Below, in pieces: positions 35,901 through 47,760 of a stretch of DNA of 64,000 nt. The stretch spans positions 1,298,827-1,362,826 of the forward strand of contig NC_054880.1 in assembly GCF_018320785.1 (NCBI RefSeq), given 5' to 3'. Position numbers and translations under genes: made by a program. The stretch's first letter is position 1; every line of letters begins with the position of its first letter. The notes beneath the pieces are model-generated. The model made no database searches, was not told the DNA's origin, and saw only the letters and a program-made list of their open reading frames with translations. The stretch is from Cheilinus undulatus. Lineage: Eukaryota; Chordata; Actinopteri; Labriformes; Labridae.

Positions 35901-36154
35901 GCCATTTATGACAATAGCCGACTTGTCATTACAAGGTCATGTCCAAGTCCAAGCTGAAGCAGCATGTAGCTGGACAATGACACGGTGAAATGGTTGAGAA
36001 ACACTGTACATGACAGGAGGCTTCATTCATGTGTTTTAGTCATGTGGCCTGATTAGCTGATGCTGATCACCTAAGACATTAGAGATGGACTGCTGTGGAT
36101 TTCATCACCTGTCTTCATAAAGGATTTTTGACATGGTTAAAAGAAATAATAGAT

Positions 36155-36379
36155 CAGGGGTGTAAAACTCAACCACAGCAGGGGCTGAAATATGAATTTA
36201 GGTCTAACCTGAGGGCCCAGCAGGGTCAACATTTAACCATAAACTGTCAACCTTATTTTCACTGTTAATACATTAAAGGGGAGATATTTTAAATCTTCAA
36301 GGTTAAATTTACCAGAGGAAATCTACAGACCTCACACCTGCAGGCCGGAGTTGGCCCCCAGGCCTGGAGTTTGACACTG
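36155..36379. mobile_element. hAT-type MITE
   Basis: The left end CAGGGGTGTAAAACTCAA and right end GGAGTTTGACACTG are the inverted termini of a very common hAT MITE type. The 8-bp flanks do not match well, so the copy is old or its edge is eroded. Confidence 0.6.
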
Positions 36380-37719
36380 GTCTAGTCAATCTCTGACCAG
36401 GAACAAGCGTTGCACCTTGAAGCTTTGCAAGATGGATCTGTTTGATGATGGACGTACATGGTTATAAAACTGAATGAACTTTAGGAGAAAATATCATGTT
36501 CATAAAGGACTTCTGCACTTTTCTTATAAGCTGATTAAAACAGCCTATTTTTATGGGCAATTTCTGTTCTATCATAAAATCGAAAGGTGCTGTGCTAAAC
36601 GATTTGATGTTTTTTAGGCCTGTTTTTAGAGCAAGATTGTGTCATGAGCTGCAAGGTGACAGAAGATAAATGGCATCCTGAAGAAAATGGAAGCACTGAA
36701 AAAGGTATCAAGCACCTCCTACATCCTCTTATAATTCACCTGGATGAGTGTGAGTGGGTGGGTGAGTATTGTTTCGCCTTACTTCTTCATGTAAGGATGA
36801 CAAACACTGCACACATGGTTCACATTCATAAGAATAATCTGTTCCATGTGAGCTGGCTGACTGACATGTACAGCAGGTTGTGAGGGTGAGGTAATGAAGA
36901 TCTGATTTGCTTGAGCAGGAGGAACGATAAACAACTCACAACACCAGAACCACACACACACACACAGAAGGAATAAAGAGAGCCAAGGCTGCCAACTTAA
37001 AAAAGTCCACAGGCTCACATGAGTGCAGAGAAGAGCGAGGGAGGGTTAGAGATGGTGCGTGTGAGTCACCCAGGGTAGTCCTATTTCTTAATGCCTAGAT
37101 GGGAGGCTTGTCAACACGAGTGAAAAGAATTAAGTTTTGCCAACTTTTCCTCCTGTGGCCGTGGTTAGAGGAGATTAAAAAGGGTATTTCTGCTAACACA
37201 AAGCTGCTGTCCTTCTTTTCCTCCAGTGCTACTTTACCTTTATTTTAACATAACCGCTTTCTGCTTGTTCCAATAAAAATCCAAACACTTCACAGCTGTT
37301 TGTTTTTGTTGACTCGTGTCTACCACTTTTATGTGCTAAAAACAGTTTAAACCAGCTAGTCAGAATCAGGGTTTGATGTGAATAAAGTCAGGGTTTATTG
37401 GATCCAAAATTATACATGAGTTATCAAACTAGAGCTCATTAATTATTTCTCTAACTGTTGTATCTCTGGCTTAGGTCTCCAGCACCTGTCACCTACTTTT
37501 TAAGAACGGATGTAGAACAGGCGGGTGCAAGGGAGTGAGGGGATCAGGAAATTGAGAGGAGGCAAGGAAAGAGGGATATTTGTGATTATTATGGGCTGCA
37601 GGGTGGCATGTGCTTCACACAAGACATTGAAAACACAATGACAAAGGGAAAATAACACCACAGAAAGATTAAAAAGTTATGAAATAAAACACACAAAGGA
37701 TGAAATCAAAGATCTACAT
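36380..37719. other. No gene recognised
   Basis: Contains a short (AC)n tract near 36953-36966 and accidental frames. Nothing else could be assigned. Confidence 0.25.
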
Positions 37720-38437
37720 CAGTCATACTCAACGTGTGGCTTTAGAGGCACATGTGGCTCTGTTGTGATGATTTGTGGCTCTTTTTTCTGTCTTAATTTG
37801 GAATATTATTCCCCAGAAAACCTTAAAAAGGGAAACTATGACCTCAGAAATTATCCATTGCAAGTCACATTAATCACTTTGTTTCCCACACTTAAACAGT
37901 CAGCTTTTATTGTCAAACTTTCTGGCTGTAGATTTTCATTGCCTTTATTTGCAATTTTTGCCCATTTTTTCTCCATTTTGAATGAGTTTTTACTGCTTTA
38001 AGCTCACTTTGCCACTCCTTTTTGTCCCTATTATCCAGTTTTTTCTCCCTTTTACAAAGTCTTTATACTGCTTTTTGCTATTTTTGCCGCTTTTCACTCA
38101 TTTAAGCCACCCTGTGCTTTTAAAGCCACCTTTTCCCCAATTTCTGCTACTCTTTGCTGCTTTTTGCCCATTTTAGTCACCTGTTACTCATTTTTGTGTC
38201 AGTTCTCACCCAAACTTTTGCCCTTCCCTCCCTTTTTCTACCCATTTTTGTCACTTTTGGCCCAGTTTTTGGCATTTTATAACAATTTTTCCCCTTTACA
38301 CCCATTTTTCCCCCTTAACGTCTTTTTCATTGCCATTTTAACCCATTTTTGCCACTTTTCAACACTTAAATTTTGGCTCTTGCAAAGGTATTTTTCAATT
38401 ATCTGGCTCTTTGGTTGAGCAGGGTTGAGTAATGCTG
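37720..38437 (+). mobile_element. hAT-type element of the T-rich family
   Basis: Ends CAGTCATACTCAACGTG and GGTTGAGTAATGCTG; flanking 8-mers ATCTACAT and ATCAACAT differ at one base, so the duplication is clear. The interior carries the CCATTTTTGCCACTTTT-type array. Frames inside are artefacts. Confidence 0.8.
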
Positions 38438-39200
38438 ATCAACATGATGTCCATGGTGGATCTCTTGTCTCCTTACTGCCACCTGACCCCATCTCAACTC
38501 AAAGGTTCAGGAGATTTGTTTCTCTTCCCAGGTAATAAAAGCCTAATCGTGCATTAGTGCTAGCACTCAGCCTCACTAATGACAATGGATAACTTTTCAA
38601 GAAACTCAATCAGTAACAGAATTTCAGTGATAACATTCAACCTTGTCAAAGAGTGGTGGATAACCGCAACATGGCGGATCTTTCTCTTCCTGCTCTGGCA
38701 ATCAGCTGATTATGGGTGTTCACTTTCTTAAGTAGTTCTTGAATCAGATTCTACCACAACCTTGTTTGACCAATCAGCATGCACCTGTCATATTAAAATC
38801 TGCCATTCTTTCTTCCACAGTCAGCCTGTCATTTCAGTGTGGATGCTGCAACTCTCCTCCACCCCAGCCACCTCCATTCAGTTCATCAGCATCAAGTCCA
38901 GATCCTCACAGGTCTCCTGCTCATCTCATCCTGCATATCTCAATCTCTTCCTCCAAGCCACCTCACTGGTTCCTGGTCCAGCTTCTCAGAAGTCTACTCC
39001 TCATCTGATCCTGCATCTGTCATCAACACCACCACCAGTATCTAGCCTCTCCCTTCTAGATGAAGAACTGAAACCTCTGTATGCTGAGCTTGTTCAGATA
39101 AGCAGGAACTACAGAAAAAGACAGAAAATGAAATTTCATACCAGGTCATGACATGGCATGTGAAGAAAACCAGAGCTGTTTTTAAAATAACATCCCAGAT
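38438..39200. other. No gene recognised
   Basis: A Ser- and Pro-rich frame (38762-39151) is preceded by CTTCCACAG, a possible acceptor, but has no recognised domain and low complexity. I do not call it. Confidence 0.2.
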
Positions 39201-39204
39201 GTGA

Positions 39205-39420
39205 AAAACAACAAACATTTTACCCATTTTTGCCCCTTTCAACCCATTTCTGCCACTTTTTAACCACTTTTCACCATCTTTACCACTCATGTTTACCACT
39301 TTTTCTTTTTACTATCTGACATTTGGTGTTTTATCAATTTTTGTGCCTTTTACCCTTTTTTGCAACTTTTTGCTTTTATTTTACAATTATTTACTTATTT
39401 TCCCCTAAAGTTATTACAGT
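39205..39420. repeat. Interior fragment of T-rich hAT-type family
   Basis: Carries units like ACCCATTTTTGCCCCTTTC and AACCCATTTCTGCCACTTTT. Both termini are missing. Confidence 0.45.
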
Positions 39421-40025
39421 TCTTTCTACTCTGTTCTCTCGTATCCTAATGTTAGTGCCAGGTCTGTTTTTAGCTTTGTGGGATCCTATGCATGATGCTG
39501 TCTGGGGCCTCTAATTTGTCAAACCATGATGGAGAGATTCCCAATTCATAAGATGATCCAGGAACATAACACAATCTGTTACACTTCACAAGCAAAACAA
39601 GCTACAGTCATGATAACCCCTCATATCAAAATAAAACGTCTTAAGTAGAGACACTCAAGCAAAACATCTGATAAAAAATGATAAAAGAAGGACAACAACA
39701 ATCCTCTTAATCTCTTTATTAAGAACACAACTCAAGTTTTCACAGCACAGGCCATTCACATGAGGCATGTTCGTTTTATTTAAGCCAACTTTCATGAAGC
39801 AACCACTAAAGCTGAGTTTATGAGTGTACAAATCCTAGCCAGCTAACTAGCAGGACAAATAAACAAACAAATTTGCTTAAACCTCAGCGTTACACCTCCC
39901 ACCATCTACCCCACATCACAAACAGACGCTTCACCTTTATCCTTTGACTGTCTTTCATCCACCGCCTTCTACTTGTTACGGTTCTCTGCCCAGCTAGGTA
40001 ACTTCTTCTAAAATTTCATTGTTGC

Positions 40026-41869
40026 ACCCCATATGCAATCTCTCTGTACAGTGATGATAAAGGGAAAACATGGCAGCTTAGCAAAAGGATTGAAAAAAGT
40101 GTCATCTAAATGTGAAATGGCAGAGGTGTCTGATGACACAGGCCTCAAGTCCATCAACTGCAATGCCCGCAGTAAGGGAGGCTACAGAGTAGAGCAGGGG
40201 TCATCAACCACATCTGCACAAGGGCCAGATTTAGTCTCTGGGGGGGACTCTGGGGGCCGGACTTTCAAATACACAAAAATTAAATAAATATTTTTGTCTG
40301 ATTAAAATATTATTGTAATAGTATTTGTATTTCTTTTCAAAAGGCAGGAAATTTTTAGGTACAGTGAGATCTATCCCTGTTATCTATAATGCAGCAGGCC
40401 ACAAAGAGACAGGCCAGCCCACAGAATTGTCCGGGCTCCTGAAAATCCCAGATAATGGGCCCTCCCTAGTTGTGATAAAGCACTAGTATAAATTCATTTT
40501 TGACACTTTTAACCCCTTTCATTACTTCACTTGGACATTTCTGCAGCTTTTTTCTGCCCCTCAAATTATTTTGTTTTTAACATTTTTGCCACTTTTAAAA
40601 CCATTTCTGCAACTCTTTTGCCCATTTTGACACTCTTAAACCCCTTTTCACTACTTTGCCAGGCTATTTTTGCAATATTTTTGCCACTTTTAACTCATTT
40701 TTGATACCTTTTTGCCTCTTTAAAAACAATTTTTCTTTTCTCTAACCCCTCTTAAACCTCTTTTCCTGCACATTTTTGCCCCTTTGTGCCACTCTAGTAC
40801 CTATTTTTCCACTTTTTAAACCTTTTTAACTACTTTTTTTGCACAGTATTTGCCACTAATAACTAATTTTTTATACTTTTTAAATCTTTTTTCTCTTTTA
40901 CCATTTTGTTTGCCAGATTTTAACCTCTTTTCCTGCACATTTTGCCCCTTTATGCCACCTTTGTATCCATCTTGCCACTTTTTAACCCTTTTTCATTACT
41001 TTTGTGCAACATTTTTGCTACTAATAACTATTTTTTAAATACTTTTTGGCCCTTTCTTCCTCTTTTACCATTGTTTTGCCACATTTTTACCTCTTTTCCT
41101 GCACATTTTTGCCCCTTTGTGTCTCTTCACAACCCATTTTGCCACTCTCTAACCCCTTTTCATCACTTACTCTGGCCTTTTTTTGCAACATTTCTGCCAG
41201 TCTTAACCCAATTTTAAAAACATATTTACTAATTATGAATGACAAATGAATTTCAGTAAAAACAGGTCAAAATCAGATCATTCTAAAATGATTTCAATAG
41301 TCATTTATTTGGATGGATTTAACAGCTGCAGACATTTGAAGCCAAAGACACTCCTAAAAACAGAACATCTTCTTTTCCTCCTTTTCTGAATTTAATGAAC
41401 TTCTGGGGGCCAGACAGGAGGCTTTGGGGGGCCTGATTTGGCTCTCGGGCCGCCAGTTGATGATCAGTGGAGTGGAGGCTCTTAAAAGAATGACAGGGCT
41501 GGATTTAGGGTCCTCAAGTCTAAGCTGGTGGAGACAGGTGGAGGCTGTCAGGGAAGTGTGGTGTCCTTTCCAGCTCAAAATGAAGGTACTCAGAACAAGA
41601 ACCCAAACAAGTGGCTGCTCTAAAGCCATCCGAGCAGTAACTCCAAACGCACTGGTTTAGGGGTTTATTTGAACAAGGTGCCGAGCGACTCTAGTGCATG
41701 GAGTAAACCCTGGATCATCAACAGAGGACCCAGTGGTTACTCTGACCTGGCTTACATTGGTGATGGATATTTTGCTCTGCCGATGGAGTGTGGGAAGCAC
41801 AGTGAGGTGGAACAGATTGCCTACAAAGTTTTCAGTTATGAGGAAGTCATTCAGAGCATTGGGAAGTAA
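40026..41869 (+). pseudogene. NEU3-like sialidase pseudogene A
   Basis: Two pieces flank a hAT insertion. The left one (40026-40194) preserves an Asp-box-like reading (SDDKGKTWQ, in a frame that later shifts) and CEMAEVSDDTG. The right one (41470-41869) preserves KLVETGGGCQGSVVSFPAQN, GVYLNKVPSDSSAWSKPW, GYSDLAYIGDGYF and ends SIGK before TAA. A stop replaces Tyr in the KWLLYSH segment, and there is at least one frameshift in each piece. Upstream exons with the YRIP and FAE motifs are absent. NEU3-type enzymes cleave sialic acid from gangliosides at membranes; this copy cannot. Confidence 0.85.
40195..41469. mobile_element. hAT-type element inside sialidase pseudogene A
   Basis: Ends CAGGGGTCATCAACCAC and GCCAGTTGATGATCAGTG are inverted repeats; the 8-bp duplication is GAGTAGAG (40187-40194) and GAGTGGAG (41470-41477). 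The interior repeats TTTTTGCCACTTTTAACC-like units and has no transposase. Removing it rejoins the sialidase similarity. Confidence 0.85.
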
Positions 41870-43394
41870 GTTTATTTCTGGTACATGTTACAGGATTACA
41901 CCTTTCTCAGAAATCTGACAGAAACTACTGTATTAAGAATTTTGTTGAAATCATACATAAAGCTACTGAATATATTATCAGCATTGCATAATTGTGATAC
42001 AAAGTTCTACTTAATACACTTGAAGAGAAAATATTTTTGTATCAATTGTTATTTTAAAATGGTTTCAAACTACAGTGGAAATGATCAGAAAGTGCTAAGA
42101 TGATTTATAGCTGTGAATTAAAAGATGATTATATTGTAAAACAAAATTTTAGACTTAAAAAATTAAGCGTTAAATGTCAGATGGGGGCAGGCAGTGAAGA
42201 ACACTGGTTGAAAATCAATGGGAAGAGAGGAAACATAGCACATAATAGCTCTAGATGGATCCATGGGTTAGCTGATTTACCTGGCACGGAGGAAATCAAC
42301 ATCAAAAATGACTTCAAGGGCCAAATTTCAGTCATGAAAAACATCTATAGGTTTATGAAATTAAGCTCCAAAATCATGAAAAAGAAGGTAGCAAAATCTG
42401 CTCTAGGATGTGTGGGCATGTCAGTTAAATGAGCCGAAGCCACATCCACTCACAAGAAATATGATCCTCTAACTGCTTTACATGTTTGCAGCAAATGTAT
42501 TCCAACATGTCTTGCATGTTAAGACAGAGTTTTGGATTTCACTTTACAGGGACTTTAAGGAGTCTTGTTCTGAGTTATGAGGCTAGCATCGCCCCTTTAA
42601 CAGCTTTTCTTCCTCTTATTGTCATAAACTTGCTTTTATTAGAACCTGTGATATACGACTAACCAAAGCAACCTTGTGGGATAAGCAACTGAGTAATAAC
42701 ATTGTTCTTTACACTCACACACACACACCCCCACCCACACCACACACACACACACACCCCACACACACACACACACCTTTTCTGTTTTTTTTATGCATCA
42801 ATGGAATTCACAAGTTAACATTTGTCTTTTTTGCAGTCTTTCTTAAATTTTATGCTGCTCCATTTCACAGTCTATTTTTTAATCACTGTTTACATTGTAA
42901 ATACAGTACATAGCCTCTGCACTCAAGTTACACGAATAATATCCAGCCCAAATAAACTGCAACAATCTGATGAATCTTTCTTTCATGTGATGGCTTATTA
43001 ACAAACAGCTGTTTCATTGCTAATAAAATCATGTATGACGAGTTAAATGCATTTTTAAGATGAAATGTATTATCATGCTTATAAGTCTGACTGTTTATTG
43101 TTTGTTGGAGACTTTGTTCACTGTGCTGTGGCCTGTCCTGGCATCAGCAGTCTTTAAAAAGAGACTGTTCATCTCAGCAAGGTTTTCCTGCTCAAATAAA
43201 AGTTAAATAAACAAAATTAATTGGATGTGACTATGTGACTAATATGAATATGACTGACTATAATTATGTGGAAGTGATCATCTGTAATGTGTAGAGTAAA
43301 AATATACCTACTTTCCTGGATGATTTTTTTTTTATTGTTGAGTTAGGGAGGCTCTTATCAACAGTTTTGATTCTATTCTCTACATTATTTAGAA
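41870..43394. other. Spacer between sialidase pseudogenes A and B
   Basis: The first 60 bases match the 3' flank of pseudogene B (CTGGTACATGTTACAGG). A 110-codon frame at 42100-42432 has no recognised domain. A CA-rich tract spans 42712-42776. Near 43185-43215 lies a phrase with two AATAAA signals. Confidence 0.4.
42712..42776. repeat. (AC)n-rich microsatellite
   Basis: Imperfect CA and CCCA tract; an apparent His/Thr-rich frame through it is an artefact. Confidence 0.9.
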
Positions 43395-43836
43395 CTGTGG
43401 TTCTTAAATGGTATGGCAAGGCACACTGGTGGGCTTTAAACCAAGTCTTGGTGTGCTGTAGGAATTTGTGCAGCCATACTTTATTACTACAACTATACAG
43501 TTACAAAAACAGAGCACAACAGACATAATGACAACAGAATGACACTGATGAAGTCGGAGGTAGAATAAAGGAGGAGCTGGGGTGGAGGAGGGTTGTAAAA
43601 AGGCTATAGATATGGCAGCATGAGTACGATTTGCCAATAGCATGCCTAGAGTGCATCAGCAGATGAGAACTTTTGTTAGATTAGATGATTGCAATCATAT
43701 GGCAGCGCTTGATTCTATACGCTTGATTTACTGTAACATGTAAAGGGCTACTTTGTAAAGATGTGGTTTTGGTGTGCCTCGAAATTTTGGCTTGAACTTA
43801 GGTGTGCCTCGGGCAAAGAAAGATTGAAAACCACTG
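43395..43836. mobile_element. hAT-type MITE with perfect target duplication
   Basis: The left end CTGTGGTTCTTAAATGG and right end GATTGAAAACCACTG are flanked by identical ATTTAGAA (43387-43394 and 43837-43844). GGTGTGCCTCG occurs twice near the right end. 442 bp, no coding. Confidence 0.85.
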
Positions 43837-44224
43837 ATTTAGAAGATGCTATATGATGATGACTTAAAGAAACCCTTTGTTAAAACACAAACAAGAATCG
43901 AGGACATCTTACTTAAATGACAGTTAATGCACTACTTATTTATGCAGAAAAATCTGACTGAAATATTTAAATGTCAATTGAAGAAAAGAACTTCTTTTCT
44001 TTCCCCTTTGCCCTACACATGGGCTGCTGTGGATGTGTCTGCTCTGAGGTTTTTAAAACTAGATTGAACATGATAACTAAAATCATGAAGAGCTTAAACA
44101 AAGGTCTTTGTATACTTGCAGTTTGTGTAATAAAGATCCCTCCCTCATTCACACCCTGAACTAAATAACTGTATGAGGCACTAGACTGATCATTTCACAC
44201 AAAGGCATGGGCAAAAAAACCTAA

Positions 44225-45382
44225 GCTCCAGTGGAGGATAATAACGCTGTCTTCATTTCTGAGGAGGATGATGCTTACAGGATCCCTGCACTGTTTCATG
44301 ACAGTGACAGAAAAATCCTGATGGCCTTTGCAGAGATGAGGAAGGATTCATGTGATACCAGCTCAGTAGTGCTGGTTATGAGGACAGGAACTCTGCACAA
44401 GGATGCAACAATCCATGAAGTGACAGTAAAAAGTAATTAGACCAACAAATTAACGTTTATGGAAATGTTGAGGTGTTAATTCTTGGCTCATTCTTACTTC
44501 ATGTATTTCAGTGGTCTGAGCTAAAACTGGTAGGCACATATTGAGGAAAACCGTCCCATGAACCCCCGCCCACTGTACGAGAAAACCAGCAAGACCCTCT
44601 TCCTCTTCTTTGTTTGTGCTGAAGGCACCACCTCTGAGTGTTCCCAGATATGTCACAACTAAAACAAGCCCTGTCTCTGCTACATCACAAGTAAAGATGG
44701 CAGCCAAAGTTGGAGTGGTGTGACTGATCTTACGGGTAAACTGCGTGAAATCAAGAGCTGTTGGTCCAGGTCATGGTATCGAAACAGAGAGTGGAAGATT
44801 GATTGTCCCAGTTTATGGGTATGAATCAAGCATTAAAAACTGCCGCCATAATCCATATTCACTCTTTCTTTACAGTGATGATAAAGGGAAAACATGGCAG
44901 TTTAGCAACAAAATTGAAAACGTGTCTCTGACACAGGCATCAAGTCCATCTACTGCAATGCCCACACTAAGGGAGGCTGCAGAGTGGAGGCTCTTAAAAA
45001 GAATGACAGGAATGGATTTAGCATCCTCCAGTCTAAGCTGGTGGAGACAGGTGGAGGCTGTCACGGAAGTGTGGTGTCCTTTCCAGCTCAAAATGAAGGT
45101 GCTCAGAACAAGAACCCAAACAAGTGGCTGCTCTACAGCCACCCGAGCAGTAACTCCAAACGCACTGGTTTAGGGGTTTATTTGAACAAGGTGCCGAGCG
45201 ACTCTAGTGCATGGAGTAAACCCTGGATCATCAACAGTGGACCCAGTGGTTACTCTGACCTGGCTTACATTGGTGATGGATATTTTGCTCTGCTGATGGA
45301 GCGTGGGAAGCACAGTGAGATGGAACAGATCGCCTACAAAGTTTTTAGCTACAAGGACATCCTGTATGGCATTAGAGAGTGA
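44225..45382 (+). pseudogene. NEU3-like sialidase pseudogene B
   Basis: The most complete of three tandem copies. 44233-44437 reads with YRIPALFHDSD (the YRIP active-site motif) and MAFAEMRKDS, ending at a possible donor AAA|GTAATT. After the acceptor ATGTATTTCAG it continues WSELKLVG, shifts frame, then PMNPRPLYEKTSKTLFLFF and a stop after SQICHN. A later frame holds VGPGHGIETESGRLIVPVYG and the Asp box SDDKGKTW. A deletion of about 30 bases relative to copy A follows, then KLVETGGG to KVFSYKDILYGIRE and TGA at 45382. At least three breaks make it non-functional as a sialidase. Confidence 0.88.
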
Positions 45383-45534
45383 GATTATTGCTGGTACATG
45401 TTACAGGGTGACACTTTTCTCAACAGCAACCTGACAAAAACAATCTCAGATTTTTAAGAATAACTGAACACTTCTATTAGATTATATGTTTGTTTTATTT
45501 GTACATGAATTGGACCTTTCCCAGTAGTCAGAAC

Positions 45535-46000
45535 TCAAACAGTGGAGGACACATATTGGAAGATACCGTCCCATGAAGACCCTCTTCCTCTTTTCCATCT
45601 CCATCTGGGTTGAGAGCACTGAGTCAGAACAATGCCAGATAGATCATTATACCAACAAGACTGAACTCTGCTAGATCAAGACCAAGAATCTTGGACAGAG
45701 TTGGAATGGCGTGACTGATCTGACAGATGACCTCCAAGAAAAAACCTTAATACTTGTTGCTTCAGGTAAAATAACATTGAAACTCGCACTTTTGGCACAA
45801 AGTGCTCTTCATTCACCTTAACAATAAGTCCAAATGCATCAATGTAGGAGTTTATTTGAACAAGGTACCAAGTGACCCCTACATAGGAGTAAACCATAGG
45901 TAATCCACAGTGGACCTACTGGTTACTCTGACCTGTCTTACATTGATAATGGATGCTTTGCTAGTCTGATGGAGCGTGGCACACAAAAACAGTCTATGTT
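45535..46000 (+). pseudogene. NEU3-like sialidase pseudogene C
   Basis: Heavily decayed third copy. Recognisable pieces are CCGTCCCATGAAGACCCTCT (matching copy B near 44551), a GQSWNGVTDLTD segment, GVYLNKVPSD at about 45848-45877 and a GYSDLSYIDNG-like stretch near 45922-45955. The middle exon body is deleted. It lies about 150 bp after copy B, so the three copies are tandem duplicates. Confidence 0.75.
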
Positions 46001-47200
46001 TCATGTCTGTAACTCTGATGAACATGCTGCTGTCTATCACAGCAAGGATAGTCTTGTAAATAAGATTCTTGATCTTAATTAGCTTTTCCTGGTAAAATGA
46101 ATGAGGAACAGTACAAATGGCTTCTGCAGTTTAAACTACAGAGAATTCAAGCAGGGAATCAGAGCAGGAAATTATTCAGTGCTTTTATCAGATGTGAAGC
46201 CTCATCTATAGGACGTCTTAACTGTTAATTCTCTTAAAACTGTAGTTAATCTGTTATTAAACACATTTTCATGGTAACTTTTATCAACTTTTTGGAACAA
46301 ATATCAGTGCTAACATGATTTGATTATCTATCTATGAAAGTTCCTTACAGTAGATATACTCAAGTCTTGCTGAAGTGATTTCAGTCCCTGGTGTGTTGTT
46401 CTTACAGATACTCTGTATCAATATAAAAAATAAAATGATTTTGTTTTAAAGAAATGAATGGTTTTAATTGTAAAGATTCACGGTCATTGAGCCAAAGTAA
46501 CATCAGATTGAAAATGAGTCTGTTTTTAATGGAAACATAGCTTCCACTCTTTTAAGGTTAACATGTATGCAAGGCATTATTCACCGTGTTGCTGTGTTAA
46601 CGGATAACTAACATGACTTTGAAATCCCTGACCCGTTATATTCTGTTATAACATTAATATAATCAATGACAAGGGGTCACAAGTTTTTCCTAGTTTGTTA
46701 TCAACAATAAAGGTTATTAAAGTAGTTAGAAAGTTTTATTAGGTGTGCTTTAAGTGATGTCAGTCTTTCTAATGATAGAAAGAGGGACCTTGAGTTCCAG
46801 GGAACAAGGAACCAGAAATCCCTAGAAAAAAAAAAAAAGTTTTTAACAGTCCAGACAAAACAGCCCCATACCTGAAGAAACAAGAGACAGTTTTGGTCTT
46901 GGCAGCATTTACGCCTCCTTGAAAGCCTGTTACAGACCTGTGAACTGTATGATCTTATATTAGAATAATCATTCACCCTGTATTTGGTTTGTTTTGGTCA
47001 TTAGTAAAGTGAAACTGCTCTTGAAAATGTGGCGACTTTCACAAAAGTACAGTATCATACAAGTTTATCCTGATGTTGTATCTGACAAGTGTGTTTACAT
47101 GCACATTAATGAATTGATTATTGTCTGATTCCATCAGTAACATGAATACTGAAGTTGTCATGGAAACAGCCTAATCTGATATGCTTATCAGATCATGCAA
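46001..47200. other. No gene recognised
   Basis: 46015-46095 contains a phrase ending CTTTTCCTGGTAAAATGAA, common downstream of fish repeats. The rest is unassigned AT-rich sequence. Confidence 0.25.
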
Positions 47201-47204
47201 ACAT

Positions 47205-47515
47205 GTTTGTTTGATATTTACAATTCAAGATTGGTGTCTGAATCTAACGTTATACCAACAACATCCAATGAAAATGAGCAGACCAGGCACCATCACCAAC
47301 GGATGTTACCTTCCTTCATGGTTCACAAACATAAATGTAACTATTTCTTTAATTCAGCCAGGAACTCAACCTATTTTCCCTCTTTATTTAAATATTTGCT
47401 GTTATGATGCATGCCAGGACAGCGGGTTGGCAGGTACGTCATCTTTTGTATGCACTCAGAGGATTGTTTTATTCTTTAAGATTTGGATTATCATCTAGTG
47501 TGTGGCCAGCTAAAT
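47205..47515. repeat. Relative of the element at 1-365
   Basis: Starts TGTTTGTTTGATATTTAC and ends CTAGTGTGTGGCCAGC, both echoing the first element of the window. The palindrome has only one arm here. Class unknown. Confidence 0.35.
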
Positions 47516-47760
47516 TCTGAAACTCTCTCCATTCTGTATCTTAGAATTTCTTAAGCTCAACTCTGTTTCTGACTGAGCATCCAGCGAGCACAGAGTTTGG
47601 TATGAGTAGAGAAAGAGTTGAACTGAGACCAAGAGCAGATGCTTGCTGATTAAGTTACGATTTTACTCATGAAACAGCTCCTGAATAAGCACAGCTGTTT
47701 GCTCCGCACTGACCAAATCAGACTACTGATACAATCAAACAGAAAAAGTAGTATTGAAAT

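Noticed and set aside
38762-39151. Ser/Pro-rich exon after CTTCCACAG
   Set aside because: Low complexity, three overlapping frames equally open, and no partner exon.
42100-42432. 110-codon frame between sialidase pseudogenes
   Set aside because: Basic and hydrophilic without recognised motifs; it could be a remnant, but I cannot support a call.
42674-42913. His/Thr-rich small protein
   Set aside because: Translation of a CA microsatellite.
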